Notes: generated by a model not told the origin, from the letters alone. Shown: positions 1-10,869, counted from the first letter of the stretch. The stretch: DNA of 64,000 nucleotides from Tritrichomonas foetus (GCA_001839685.1 MLAK01000314.1:3431-67430), one strand, 5' to 3'. Numbers and translations: made by a program.

Positions 1-1285
1 TTCTGTACACCAAAGAGTTTTTTTATTTTTGAATTTTTACACATCATCTGCTTAATATTTTCTAATTTTTTCGAGTATAATTACAAATAAATACCATGTA
101 TATTTATGATAGACCACTTATTTTTGAACACTCATATTCTAACACAACATTCTTTTCTGAAAAAAATTGAATAGAAAATGAAATAAAATTCCTAAAAAAC
201 TCGAATTTTCATTATTTCGCGATAATTCTTCGTAGAATTTCAATAAATATAATATAATATAAATATATCACATTTTCAAAGTATTCCTCTGCTTCTACCA
301 ATATCTGTAAAAAAGGATGTTTTTTGGTGAAACTTTTTGAATGTCTATTCAATTTCCCCAAACTTCAAAAAATCACAGAAAAAACAATCTTTATTTGCAA
401 TATATTATTGCCAATTTATTAACCATATAATGTCAATATCAAATAAAAATTAATTTTCAAAAAAAAGTTATTCGCACCTTCTGAAAAATGAATTTTAGAA
501 AAAAAAATGTTTCATAAAAAAAGTCATTTTTCGAAAATGCTTGGTAGAAATTCCTTAAAAATAGCANATTTATTCTNGNGAAAGTTNCNTNCACATCATA
601 TAAAAAAATGAGATCAATCTTGGGTCAAAANGCGATCTTTATACGATGTACAAAGAGTGTATTTTTTGAGGAAGAAGTTGATACTAGAGATTGGTGTTAG
701 ATGAAATTGGAGTAAAATGGAAAATTAATAAGAAAAAAATAAAAGGAAAATCGACAGGTGATATCAAAAATCATTATTATCAAATAATGAAGTAACAAAT
801 TAACGAAGAGAGCTCATATTGAATTTTTTTCTGTGAGGTCTCAGAAATCCTATCCGAAAAATAGAGATGATTTTGAATGACGACAGAAATGAATTTATAA
901 TAAAAACCAAAGGCATTTGATTTTTTCTATAGAAAAAAATCATATCATCTATAAAATCACAACAATCTATTGAAAGAAGTTATGATCAATCTTTTTTCAA
1001 TCACTCGATTTGTGAGATTAGAAACAAATTATATTTGTGATTTCCAAATTGATGTTATCACCAGATTAAAATCCCATTAGTTAGGTGTCATAAGGTAAAC
1101 AAAAAGAAAAACAAGCACTTCACCATCTGAGCACAAAAAACTTCCCTTGTTGTTATCACCAACAAATGAATGAAACCAAAATAATAAAAATAAAATGATG
1201 ATTATTATGATGATGATAGACACGAAGATAAAGATGAAGTAGTTGTAGCATAAGAAGAAGAAGAGTATTCAAATGTTTTGAATTT
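1..1285. other. Intergenic, mostly without recognisable genes
   Basis: AT-rich DNA with several N positions between about 567 and 630. The only structure I can support is the decayed Myb repeat and its conserved 3' flank at about 669-952, listed separately. A short purine-rich (GAT/GAA) tract lies at about 1196-1265. Confidence 0.6.
669..952 (+). pseudogene. Decayed Myb-repeat relic plus conserved 3' flank
   Basis: From 703 to the stop at 793-795 the frame reads E-I-G-V-K-W-K-I-N-K-K, then G-D-I-K-N-H-Y-Y-Q-I-M-K, which is the second and third helix of a trichomonad Myb repeat. The first helix (acidic E-E-E stretch near 669) lies in another frame, so the copy is frameshifted. The flank after the stop (about 831-950) resembles the reverse complement of about 6425-6540, which follows the other Myb relic. 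This is therefore a dead gene copy with its downstream DNA, not a chance match. No start codon or first repeat is visible. Confidence 0.6.
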
Positions 1286-2074
1286 TTACTGGAAATTCTT
1301 TTCGTATTTGTCAAGTAATTCCCTAGAAGGCGGCTGAATACCTTGTTTCTTTCTCAAAACGACAGTCACGGTTCCTTTTTCAACTATGTCGTAGAAATCA
1401 AGAATGACGTGATATTTCGGCCTATTGAAGAAATCGTGAATTATCACAATAGTATCATCGTCAATTTCGGTAAAAATGTTCAGCGCACAAGCCACTCTAA
1501 ACCGTCCATCGATTAAAAAGGTATCACAATGATATTCTCTCTTATATGCACGTGAATATTTCACCCAATCATTAATTGTTGTGTCAGGGCCAGGGGTTCC
1601 CCAATTTCCATCACTGTGTAAGTCGACTGTTAAGAAAACTATGTTTTTGTAGTTTCCTCCGAAATCATTCTGAATCTTTTGATGCCACTTCACGTCTGAT
1701 TCAACTGAATAGATGAAAATGCCTCTTTTGGCTGCTTGATATGTACTTCCACCTGAACCAAACTCGAAAAAGCGACGAGCCTTGTCAAGATACCTGTAAA
1801 ATAATGGTTTGTCCTTGACACCCTCCATTGCTGGTTCTAAAAACGTGATTCCAGTTAATGGTTTTCTCGACACGACGTTTGATAAGCCAATTGAAGTAAC
1901 TGGTTGAAGTGAGATTGATTTTCGCTCATAGCGGTAGATGTTCACATAAGTTTGGAACAAAATGATGAGGAAAATTGGAAGAGAGGCAAAAATGATGTTC
2001 ATTATTAAGTAAGTTGATTCTTGATTCAAATTATATATCATTTTTTTCTGAATTTTGATAAGAATCCAATCCAT
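1286..2074 (-). CDS. Membrane-anchored methyltransferase-like protein
   Basis: 262 residues; the start could instead be the Met at codon 12. A hydrophobic segment at about residues 24-44 follows a short N-terminal stretch and looks like a signal anchor, placing the rest in the secretory lumen or outside the cell. The soluble part has F-E-F-G-S-G-G-S-T, which resembles the glycine-rich SAM-binding motif I of class I methyltransferases, followed by S-V-E-S-D with an acidic residue at the end of strand 2. Later I-D-G-R-F-R-V-A and a hydrophobic strand ending I-I-H-D-F complete a Rossmann-like pattern. I see these motifs directly; the substrate is unknown. A non-enzymatic glycan-linked role is possible. 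Confidence 0.6.
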   Translation of the reverse strand: MDWILIKIQKKMIYNLNQESTYLIMNIIFASLPIFLIILFQTYVNIYRYERKSISLQPVTSIGLSNVVSRKPLTGITFLEPAMEGVKDKPLFYRYLDKARRFFEFGSGGSTYQAAKRGIFIYSVESDVKWHQKIQNDFGGNYKNIVFLTVDLHSDGNWGTPGPDTTINDWVKYSRAYKREYHCDTFLIDGRFRVACALNIFTEIDDDTIVIIHDFFNRPKYHVILDFYDIVEKGTVTVVLRKKQGIQPPSRELLDKYEKNFQ

Positions 2075-3334
2075 GCATAGTCAATATTGTTATTTTATAT
2101 TTCAGTTTCGATTGAAATTTTGACAATTGAACAGAAAAAACTGTAAATAAATATGATGTTATCTTCACATAAAATAGATATTTATTGTGTTTTTCTTTAT
2201 TTTTAGTTTTAATGCTTTTGGTGTGGTGAATAGACACAATTGTGTTACTTGTATTATTATTTACAAAGAGATATAGTCATATCATATTTATAAAAGACAA
2301 GATCACTGGACAAAAAATTGCGTTTTATGTTTTTGTAGAATCTCCATGTTTGTGCGTATCGCAAAATTTTGGTGTAATTAATAATAAGAATGTGATAAAA
2401 GTACTTTTTGTGACATTTTAAAGATGTCGAAGTACGATTACCACCATTGAGACATCTGAAAAACGTTGACCAACAAAACTCAATGAAATCGATAAGACAC
2501 ACTTTTCTGACTAAAATTAGAATATATTATATATTAAATGAGTTCGTCAGAAAAGGAAAATAAGTATTTCCAAATTAGAAAATCCAATTGATTGTCTCTT
2601 CGATCACTTTTTGATAACTTTTGAATACTTAAACGAAAAAAAGTGAAGTCACATTTTTAGAAGACATTTTAGTAATGTCAATTTACAATGTTATGTATTC
2701 ATACAATCTTTTAATATAAAAAAATCTGGTCGATTGATTTTTAGACAATGAGCTTTGAAAATTGACAAAAATTGACCAGAAATCAATGACCACGAACATC
2801 ACAAAAAGTTTGTGCGCCGCAAATTCTTTTCTTCTCAAAGTAACAAATAAATTTATACGATATGAATCATTTCAAAAAAAATTCGGTTACAAATTCATCA
2901 TTTAACGAGATTTCTCTCAAAAACTCTTAATTAAATCTCTTCTTTTAACGATCGGAATGAAATAGCTTTTTTTCATAGATTCAATGAAGAGATTGCCAGA
3001 CCATCACTTCAATATCCGATGCTAATTCATTTAAAATTCTATTAAAGGACAAAAAAATACACGAATTTAGGTATTAATACCAAATATAAAAAGATTTGTT
3101 ATTAAATTATTAGTTTATAACTTTTTGAATAAATTTCTTTCTAATTAGTCATTTTTGAAACACGAATATTTTGATTATTTTTGTTTAACTTTGAAAAATA
3201 TGGCATAATTAAACATTATAATATTTATATATTCACATATTAAAATATAGAAAGGTAAATACATTTTGAATCACTTTGATTAATTTCTTATTGACAGGAT
3301 TATTTTCCCTACGAGTTTTGTTTATTTACATTTA
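2075..3334. other. Intergenic, no gene seen
   Basis: AT-rich DNA. Short open frames on the minus strand at 2031-2237 and 2257-2502 have AT-driven composition and no recognisable domain, so they are not called. Confidence 0.5.
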
Positions 3335-3515
3335 AAATGGGTTAATGTGATGAGACTTGACGGGCCCCTTTGACTCATTCGGTCTTTGGATGAGGCGTGG
3401 CCAGTGAACACGGCGGAGGGAGTGCAACGAACTGGAGTCGCATTCACGTGCCTCGCCTCCTCAAAGTCGAAGCGTTCCAAAGAACTAGCAAAGTTGAAAT
3501 CACATTAACCCATTT
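3335..3515. repeat. GC-rich 181-bp fold-back element (MITE or structured RNA gene)
   Basis: A perfect 17-bp inverted repeat (AAATGGGTTAATGTGAT at 3335-3351, its complement at 3499-3515) encloses a core that is far more GC-rich than everything around it. Inside are further nested stems: 3384-3397 pairs with 3454-3466 with one small irregularity, and 3420-3425 pairs with 3440-3445. A run of six T follows at 3520-3525, as expected for a pol III terminator. No open frame fills it. It could be a small MITE or a structured non-coding RNA; I see no clean target-site duplication, which leaves both open. Confidence 0.5.
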
Positions 3516-3741
3516 AAAATTTTTTCCACTTTTGGCCTTTATTTGACCTTTCACTTCACAATTACAACACTCAAAATAAATAGAAACTTTTATTTTCGAT
3601 TTTTTCCTGTAAAAACAACTATATAAAGTTTCTATTATAAATTGAAAAGTAAATGAGAATATATATAATTAGAAAAGAGAAAAGGTTAATAATTGATTCT
3701 AAATTCTAATTTTATTTATAGTTAAATATAATATATAAAAT

Positions 3742-4848
3742 TCATTCAGCAAAAGGAAGGAAAAACATTTCATGATCCATTTCAAAAAATGCTTCACATT
3801 CTTCAAATAATAAATCTGTTGGATCCGCATTGGCATTAATCATTTCTTCTTCATTAACATGATCGCATTCACTGCTTGAATCAGTAGTATCACTGCTACT
3901 GCTATAATCATTTGATGTTTTTGGGCTGCTTTCTATTGTTTTTGGAGAATTGGTCATACTTGATGACTTCGATCTGGCCTCTATGGGTTGGCACACTTCT
4001 TGGAATGGAATGAATGAGGGCATTTTTGTGAAAATCTCTGGCTGTTTCATTTGTGGAACCTGATTTAAATTTAATGGTGAGAATTGATTCATTTGTTGAA
4101 AATTAGTTGACACTTTAGGGATCTCCATTGTCTGCTGTTGTATTTGCTGTTGTTGTATTTGCTGTATTTGGTGTTGTTGAGTCACTGTTGTCTGAAATGT
4201 TGGTTGTGGAGTCATTTGGGATCCACTTAATAATTTTTTTGTATTTTGCATTTTTGCTGTGTATTCAGCTGACATTTCCGCAATTTGAGATGACAATCGT
4301 TCCATATGCCTCACTTTTAAGAGGTATCTATTCTTTATATTTATGTCTGTTCGACTTGGAAAGAACTCAGCAATTTGTTTCCACTTTGGACCGAATTCGG
4401 CGTATTTTTGGTCAAGCAAATAATCTTCAGCAGCCGTCCATGGAGCGTTTGAAACTGATGGGGAAAGGTAATGCCTCCATCTTTCTCTGCATTGTCTGAC
4501 ATTTCTTCCGTTCATGTAAAGAGCTATAAGATTCCAATTAGTTTCACTAAACTGGTTAACTAACTGAATGAGTCTATTATCTTCTTCTGGTGTGAATTTC
4601 GATTTTCTTGATGATTTTGATGAATTGTGATTGTAGCTACTAATTGAGGAAACATTTGATATATTCGATATATCTGTATCTGCAACATTTTTGCATGTTT
4701 GGACATTTGAAATGTTATTTAGATGTATTAAACATTGAGGATTTGATATGTTTTCAAAACTCGGCATGTTGCTGGTGTTTGCAAGACATGCAATTGAATT
4801 AACTGTTGTGATGTTATTGTTTGGGATGTTTTGAGTTTGATTCATCAT
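3742..4848 (-). CDS. R2R3-type Myb DNA-binding protein
   Basis: I start at the Met at 4848 (368 residues). The frame stays open upstream to an ATG at 4998, but those 50 residues are basic/hydrophobic and unlike the Asn/Ser-rich start that follows. Two tandem Myb repeats occupy about residues 84-182: the first has F-T-P-E-E-D, N-W-N-L-I-A and C-R-E-R-W-R-H-Y-L-S-P; the second P-W-T-A-A-E-D, K-W-K-Q-I-A and I-K-N-R-Y. The tail has a Gln-rich stretch (about 215-250), a Ser-rich stretch and an acidic C-terminus, which suits an activation domain. Myb proteins of this layout form a large nuclear regulator family in trichomonads. Target genes cannot be inferred. Confidence 0.88.
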   Translation of the reverse strand: MMNQTQNIPNNNITTVNSIACLANTSNMPSFENISNPQCLIHLNNISNVQTCKNVADTDISNISNVSSISSYNHNSSKSSRKSKFTPEEDNRLIQLVNQFSETNWNLIALYMNGRNVRQCRERWRHYLSPSVSNAPWTAAEDYLLDQKYAEFGPKWKQIAEFFPSRTDINIKNRYLLKVRHMERLSSQIAEMSAEYTAKMQNTKKLLSGSQMTPQPTFQTTVTQQHQIQQIQQQQIQQQTMEIPKVSTNFQQMNQFSPLNLNQVPQMKQPEIFTKMPSFIPFQEVCQPIEARSKSSSMTNSPKTIESSPKTSNDYSSSSDTTDSSSECDHVNEEEMINANADPTDLLFEECEAFFEMDHEMFFLPFAE

Positions 4849-4998
4849 TTTCCTGGTTTGTTTTTTAATAATTCTTTTAAAATATGTGATGTGGTGTGAA
4901 TTTAATTTGTATAGAGTATAGAAATGGATTGAAAATAGATTGTATAAGACTTGAATACGATATTTCCCTAATTGTGAGCGTGAAATAAACATTTTCAC

Positions 4999-6424
4999 TT
5001 TTTAAGATGTTAAGGTACATTCTATATATGAAAAACTGGGACTGGAAAGAAAAAAAAATGGAAAATATCTCAATTTTGTGATGTTCTCAGAAATGGGTTC
5101 TCAAAAACAAAATATTTTCCTTTTTTTTGGAAAAAAAAAGTATGAAAAAAATTATAATATAACTGTTTTTACTTACTTTTTGAATTCAGTTTTTTGTGAG
5201 GATGAAAAACGAATTTTTGGTGACTTTTTGTATTATATAAAGTGGTTTTATTTAAAGTAGAATTTGACCATCAATTGACGATGTAATAAAAATAATGATT
5301 AACTCTTGAATCATTTTCTTATCTGAAATATTCAATACTTATCACATTTTATATCGAATTCACAATATTGAAGCAGTATTGAAAATAAATGCTCAGCAAA
5401 CCTTGTTTCTTGACATTTCAAAAGAAAATAATTCTTTCTTTTCGACCAGCCATTTTTATTTCGATGTGTGGTTAACCGCTATATAATAAAATTTTCCATG
5501 TACGTTGCTGCTTTCATGTTTTTCATGATTTTTTTATCAAAATTTTTATTTATTTAATCGGATAACCATAGTAATATTTGAAAACTCGAATAATTTTATC
5601 TTTTCACATCATACTGGTGACCTTTTTTGCAATTTTTCCAGAAAATATATGGTTGCTCAAAATAATTACCGAAAATCCATTCCTGTGATATAACAGACAA
5701 ATATATGATTTATTTACAACAAATAATTGAGAATAAGGTAAAAATGTGCAAAATAATTATTTTTGAAATTTACTTGATCAAATAATTAGGAATAAAGCCT
5801 ATTAAAGAAAAAATCTTATTTCACTACGTATTATTGATGTTTTGTGATATTATGAGACGAATCTAATAATCACCCATTGGAAATTAAGAATATTCATACA
5901 TTTCTAAGTTCAAATGATTTAATTGATATTTTATATGATTATTCAGTAATTGTTAATTTTAAAATCGGTGAGTTAAAATTCTCAATTTACAATATTCGTA
6001 TTACATGTCAAATGGATGTAACCAAATACGTCCATATATAAGAATATATATTGCTGTATGCCATTTTTCCATTGTTTTTGAAAAAAGATTCTTCTTGATT
6101 AAAAAATTTGATATGAAAACTGCTGTAATGTGTCTATTGGTGACTATTCATATAAAATGTTAAAATTTGATTCAATTTCCGCTTTTAAAAAGTACTTTTT
6201 GATATCGACAATCAAAATGAATTTGATAAACAGTCTGCTTCCTTTATCTTCCTTTTTTGCTTCAATCTTATTTGGTGTTTTTCCAAATGTAAAATTCAAC
6301 TTGATTCTCGTTGAAGACAATCTTCATGACCTGCTCGACAAATGGTGATATGAAAAATATTGTATTCTTTTATCAAACATTTTGAGATAAACTCCTTTCA
6401 ACAATTCGGGATGATTTTGAATAT
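4999..6424. other. Intergenic, no gene seen
   Basis: AT-rich DNA with only short, domain-free open frames at 5078-5260 and 6130-6348. A 14-bp perfect inverted repeat (CGGGATGATTTTGA at 6407-6420 against 6495-6508) lies at its right edge, overlapping the conserved flank of the Myb relic. Confidence 0.5.
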
Positions 6425-7237
6425 GATGAGATTTTTTCTACAGAAAAAAATATATTGCCATTGTTTTTTACTTTAAAGTTATTTCTGTCGTCACTCAAAA
6501 TCATCCCGATTTTTCGTATATGATTTCAGAGACCTCACAGAAAAAAAAAATATTTTAGCTTTTCGCGCTAATTTGCTTCTTCATTGATTTAATATAGTGA
6601 TTTTTGATATCACNTGCTGATCTTCCTTGTAGTCTTTTCTTAATAATTTTCCATTTTGGTCCAATTTCAAAGACTGCTAATAATATAATTTCTTCTTCAT
6701 CTTGAATAAATACATTCGTTGTTGTGATATCACTGATTAGTTCTGAAAGTCAATGAGTGGAACTGAAATCATGTCATTGTATGATAAAATGGGACCTTCA
6801 AAAGGAGATTGAACAAATTTTTCCTGCGAATTTGAATGACGCAGAAAATGCTTGGTACTGACCTTACAATGTAAAAAAATTCAAATAAAGTCGATTTCGA
6901 AAAATAAGTTTTCATCTCAGGAGTGAATGTATTCGGTCTACCACGTACTGCGGATTCTGGTATCATTTTTGTTTCTAGGAAAGTATTTATTACCTTATTC
7001 ATCCTTGTAGAGCCAGTATGTGTCGCTTCTTTTGNGNTTTGTTNGTTTCCATATAAAATAAAAATNNNCTATTTGTTTTCGAATTTTGGAAACAGTAAAA
7101 CCGATTGTTCTGGTGNGATTTTGTGCTTTANAATAGTTTGAATACTCGATTTCCAATTTTCTGGAAGGATTCAATGCCTTTTGATATTGACATTTTGAAA
7201 TATTTTTAATGTATTCATCACTCAGAAAATCTGACAT
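6425..7237 (-). pseudogene. Decayed Myb-like gene and 3' flank
   Basis: Reading the minus strand, an open stretch ending at a TAA at 6555-6557 gives D-E-E-E-I-I-L-L, then E-I-G-P-K-W-K-I-I, then D-I-K-N-H-Y, a clear Myb repeat. Further upstream (6769-7002) a different frame reads R-G-R-P-N-T-F-T-P-E, like the start of the first repeat, and 6995-7237 holds a third frame with N positions. The gene is thus broken by at least two frame changes. The region past the stop (6425-6540) matches the flank of the relic at 669-952, making these two an inverted, diverged duplication. Some breaks could be assembly error because Ns lie inside. Confidence 0.55.
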
Positions 7238-7423
7238 TGAACTAAAGCCACTTTATCTTTTTTAAAAGACTAGTATTATTAGTTAAAATAGTGGNAAATN
7301 ATATATCTTTATTCATACTATACATTGTTCCATTTCACTCTAAAATATATAAAGAAGAACGATTAAAAAAACAAAAATAAGTAAAAATCCCGAATTGTTG
7401 AAAGTAGTTTATTTGAAAAGTTG

Positions 7424-8689
7424 ATGGAGATATTTTTCTTCATTGAACCCGTAACGAAAAACAATTTACATCAAAGAATGAAAACTATGTCATTAGATGG
7501 ACTCAAAAGTTATCTTGATGAACATCAGATAGAATGTAAATCGCCGCACTCCATTTTTTCTTCAAACTCCAAAATATATAATCAAATGTATGAAGAAATG
7601 AGTGATATCGATAACTTTTCCCCAATTCCATCAGTTTATGATTTCAACTCTTATGATGAGTACCAAATACAGCTAGATGAGTGGAAAAAACAAATGCAAT
7701 ACTTCATCAAAGAAACATGTTTACCTGTTCCTTTGATTCATGCAATACCTCGTCCAATGAGACCATCAACCGATAAAAGTAGACCAAAATTTAATGAACC
7801 ACCACGATTAACCCCTAGAAACTTTGCTGTTATTGTTGATATTATTAGCAATAACAAAGTAATTGATTTAAACATGATTTTACCAGAGAAAAAACTCAAA
7901 GATGATCTTACACTCGGTGTATTTATGAATGATTACTATCCCTGGTCATCAACACTTATTCCACAACGACCGTCTCCATCACTGTATGATTCTTTTATTG
8001 AATATGAAGTTGCAATGATAAATTGGGGAGATATTGTCATGAAAAGTGAACTAAGAGAAACAGAAATCGAATTAAAAATGAAAAATGAAGAAAATGAAGA
8101 AAAGTATAAAACTGAATTTAATTATGATTCTGATCTTCCACCGGGTCCTGCTTTTATAGGTCAAAAAGCAAAACTTGTAGCGGTTTCCTCATCTTCAAAT
8201 GTTCCACCTCCACCACCATCAGAGATTATAAATGACCAAATACCTTTCGTCGATTTGGATTTTCATGAAAACAAATTTCGAGACAAATTGAAAAAACTCA
8301 AAAAATGTTACCAGAAGTTTAGTAGTAGTCCTTTCATTTTATTTTCATCAATTCCTAATGAAACATCCATCATGCCACCAAACACTCATTATAAAAATAC
8401 TTTTTCTGTAATTTCGATATTATGCATGTATGGAACTCCTCTCTCAATCCAAAATAATTCGCTTACCAATATTTTCCGAGAAGAAAAAACACTATTTGAT
8501 ATCGGATCAATGACCAAAGGTGAGCATATCATAAAAGGTCCAAATGATAAGGAATATACTTATGATGAGTTCTTTTTAATACTTGAAAATGATCCTATTA
8601 AACTATTATTAATAGATTTGTCGCCAATTCAGTTCAAAGAGCTCATTCAAATCCCAGTTCCTGGAAATTTTCCACCAAAAACAGTGTGA
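7424..8689 (+). CDS. N-terminal part of a large helical-repeat protein, ends at in-frame TGA
   Basis: 421 residues from the ATG at 7424 to a TGA at 8687-8689. I recognise no family. Two copies of a short motif are visible, roughly P-S-x-Y-D-(S/F)-x-x-x-Y-(E/Q)-x-x-(M/L)-x-x-W: S-V-Y-D-F-N-S-Y-D-E-Y around residue 73 and S-L-Y-D-S-F-I-E-Y-E around residue 190. A proline run precedes residue 270. The same frame stays open after the TGA for another 538 codons to 10306, with no other stop, and protein-like composition continues without a change. This is best read as the first 44% of one 960-codon gene. The TGA could be a recent nonsense mutation, a base-call error or a readthrough site. Confidence 0.7.
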   Translation: MEIFFFIEPVTKNNLHQRMKTMSLDGLKSYLDEHQIECKSPHSIFSSNSKIYNQMYEEMSDIDNFSPIPSVYDFNSYDEYQIQLDEWKKQMQYFIKETCLPVPLIHAIPRPMRPSTDKSRPKFNEPPRLTPRNFAVIVDIISNNKVIDLNMILPEKKLKDDLTLGVFMNDYYPWSSTLIPQRPSPSLYDSFIEYEVAMINWGDIVMKSELRETEIELKMKNEENEEKYKTEFNYDSDLPPGPAFIGQKAKLVAVSSSSNVPPPPPSEIINDQIPFVDLDFHENKFRDKLKKLKKCYQKFSSSPFILFSSIPNETSIMPPNTHYKNTFSVISILCMYGTPLSIQNNSLTNIFREEKTLFDIGSMTKGEHIIKGPNDKEYTYDEFFLILENDPIKLLLIDLSPIQFKELIQIPVPGNFPPKTV

Positions 8690-10306
8690 GTTAAAATTGT
8701 CGAAAGAACATCTCTTCAAACAATTATCGATTTATCATATTTTTCTGAATCTGAACGATTTATTGCAAAATTTTCTGTTTTTATGCAGCATGTAATCCAA
8801 TTTCCAGATGTTCATATATCTATTCTTCAACTTGATTTATTTTCTTTTGAAAGGATTGTAGAACTAATTATATTTATGAGTAAAAAATCTGTGTCAATCG
8901 AGAATTTACCAGATGACGAAATCAATGAAGCTATTAAAGATGATCCACGGAGAAAAGATCAAATTGAATCTTTTGCAATGGAGTTTCGTCAAGCTCAATT
9001 AATAAATGCGTTATGTTATGTGATATTTTCTGGATCACATAATTTTACTTATTTTTTACCATTTATTCGAAAACTAATGCATAAATCTTATGGAAAAATA
9101 ACAGATATTGTTTCTCATGATACATTGTTCTCCAAAATTATGGAAGGTTATAATTCCTCAAATAATCATCGTTCTCATAATTTCTTTTATAGACTTATAA
9201 GAACAGCAATTATACTTCAATATTCAAAAACCATCCGTGTATTATCTGGACATGATTTGCTTGCATTTTTCAAAAATGGTTTAAATGCTAAAGAGAAAAG
9301 AGTTAAACGAAATACCCTTTCTCTATGGCAACTTATTATCCATAGCAATACATCAATTGCTCTTCAACTTCAAATAATACAATCTTCACCAACATCAGTT
9401 GTTTCTTTAATATACTCGGCCTCTAATGTATTTCATGACGTTCTAATGTCATCATTTCAGCTTTTCAGACAAACAAAATCTATGTTTTCTTTTCAACCAC
9501 TTCCTTTTTCACAATTTGAGGGTTTCTTCTCTTTATTTTGCTCTAATTTTGATGAAAAAAGAAACTCTCAGTTCCTTTACACATTACTTACTTTATGTGT
9601 TGCTGAAGAAGCAATTTTCTGTTTTAAACCAATTGATTTTAAAAATTATATCAATAAATTTGCTTCAACAACAGCTCTTCAGCTGATTTCTCATCCATCA
9701 ATTATGAACTTTAAATGTCTAAAAATTCTTTATAAAATTAATTTTTTGGCTCATCAATCCGTAAATAATTCCGTAATTTGGTCCTTTATTCTTCAAGAAA
9801 TGGTGAGAAAACATGATAAAGTCCAGTTGGAATTCAAATTAACTGCTTGGAAAGCTTTCAGAAATGCTGCATTGTATCAATCTCATTTCATTCAATTTAT
9901 TTTAAATAATGAAGCCTTATTACTCAAATTAAATGAAGCTTTTTCATCAATTGATGAGAAAGTCATTGCCTGTATGATCAGAACAATTCCTTTCCTTGCA
10001 AAACCACTAGTAAGACTATTTGGTGTGAGTGAGATCACTAAAAAGAATTTAACTGACTTATTCTCCCACTTATCAGATCCATCAGTAAATATAGCAGGAA
10101 AGATTTTAACTGTTTATACCACCAAACACCAAACTGTTGAAATGAGGAAAGTAAATGCCTCACTAAATCAGTTTCTTGTGATGTTATTTAATGCAGATCA
10201 TGGATCAGTATTATATAAGTTTATGAATGCTCCCCATGTCCAAAATGAATTATCAGAAGTTTTTCTGAAATTTGAAAAAAGCCATCATGGAAGTTTTAAT
10301 ATGTAA
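8690..10306 (+). CDS. C-terminal part of the same protein, alpha-helical ARM/HEAT-like
   Basis: Continuous frame with 7424-8689; the first ATG after the TGA is at 8783 (507 residues if used). The sequence is a succession of amphipathic helices about 35-45 residues apart without low-complexity stretches, typical of ARM/HEAT-type solenoids, though I cannot assign a named repeat. No upstream initiator motif or AT-rich intergenic gap separates it from the first part: the 93 bp between TGA and ATG translate into ordinary coding sequence (R-T-S-L-Q-T-I-I-D-L-S). A protein scaffold role is a guess from fold type only. Confidence 0.65.
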   Translation, partial: VKIVERTSLQTIIDLSYFSESERFIAKFSVFMQHVIQFPDVHISILQLDLFSFERIVELIIFMSKKSVSIENLPDDEINEAIKDDPRRKDQIESFAMEFRQAQLINALCYVIFSGSHNFTYFLPFIRKLMHKSYGKITDIVSHDTLFSKIMEGYNSSNNHRSHNFFYRLIRTAIILQYSKTIRVLSGHDLLAFFKNGLNAKEKRVKRNTLSLWQLIIHSNTSIALQLQIIQSSPTSVVSLIYSASNVFHDVLMSSFQLFRQTKSMFSFQPLPFSQFEGFFSLFCSNFDEKRNSQFLYTLLTLCVAEEAIFCFKPIDFKNYINKFASTTALQLISHPSIMNFKCLKILYKINFLAHQSVNNSVIWSFILQEMVRKHDKVQLEFKLTAWKAFRNAALYQSHFIQFILNNEALLLKLNEAFSSIDEKVIACMIRTIPFLAKPLVRLFGVSEITKKNLTDLFSHLSDPSVNIAGKILTVYTTKHQTVEMRKVNASLNQFLVMLFNADHGSVLYKFMNAPHVQNELSEVFLKFEKSHHGSFNM

Positions 10307-10482
10307 TAAAATGAAAATTATATTTTTTCACTCTCGATTTTTAATTATAATGGAATTCTTTTATCTACTTTCCGAAAAATTGTACAAACAGACGAAAAAT
10401 TTTATAAATTGATGACAAACAAAGAAACAAGAGAGTTATAAAACAGAAAAAATCAAAAGGAATGAAAGAAGAGAGAGACTAT

Positions 10483-10830
10483 AAAGAAACCAAAGAGATA
10501 CAAAGAAGCCAAAAAGAAACAAAGAAACCCAAAGAGAAACAAAGAAACCCAAAAGATACAAAGAAGCCAAAAAGAAACAAAGAAACCCAAAGAGAAACAA
10601 AGAAACCCAAAAGATACAAAGAAGCCAAAAAGAAACAAAGAAACCAAAAAGATACAAAGAAACCAAAGAGAAACAAAGAAACCAAAGAGATACAAAGAAG
10701 CCAAAAAGAAACAAAGAAACCAAAGAGAAACAAAGAAGCCAAAGAGATACAAAGAAGCCAAAAAGAAACAAAGAAGCCAAAGAGAAACAAAGAAGCCAAA
10801 GAGAAACAAAGAAACCAAAAATAAACAAAA
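10483..10830. repeat. 19-bp tandem satellite, about 18 copies
   Basis: Consensus unit AAAGAARCCAAARAGAWAC (19 bp), with a few 18- and 20-bp variants, in about 18 head-to-tail copies. Because 19 is not a multiple of three and the unit lacks stop codons on either strand, it creates open frames of 118-130 codons in several frames of both strands; none should be read as a gene. It lies between two convergent genes (ends at 10306 and 10870). Confidence 0.9.
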
Positions 10831-10869
10831 GACATTATTACATCCTATATTTAAACAACAATTAATTAC

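Noticed and set aside
3395..3412. A-box-like sequence (TGGCCAGTG) suggesting a tRNA in the GC-rich island
   Set aside because: No acceptor, anticodon or T-arm can be formed and no B box is present in a suitable place.
10436..10835. Open frames of 118-130 codons on both strands
   Set aside because: They are by-products of the stop-free 19-bp satellite and share no constant reading frame.
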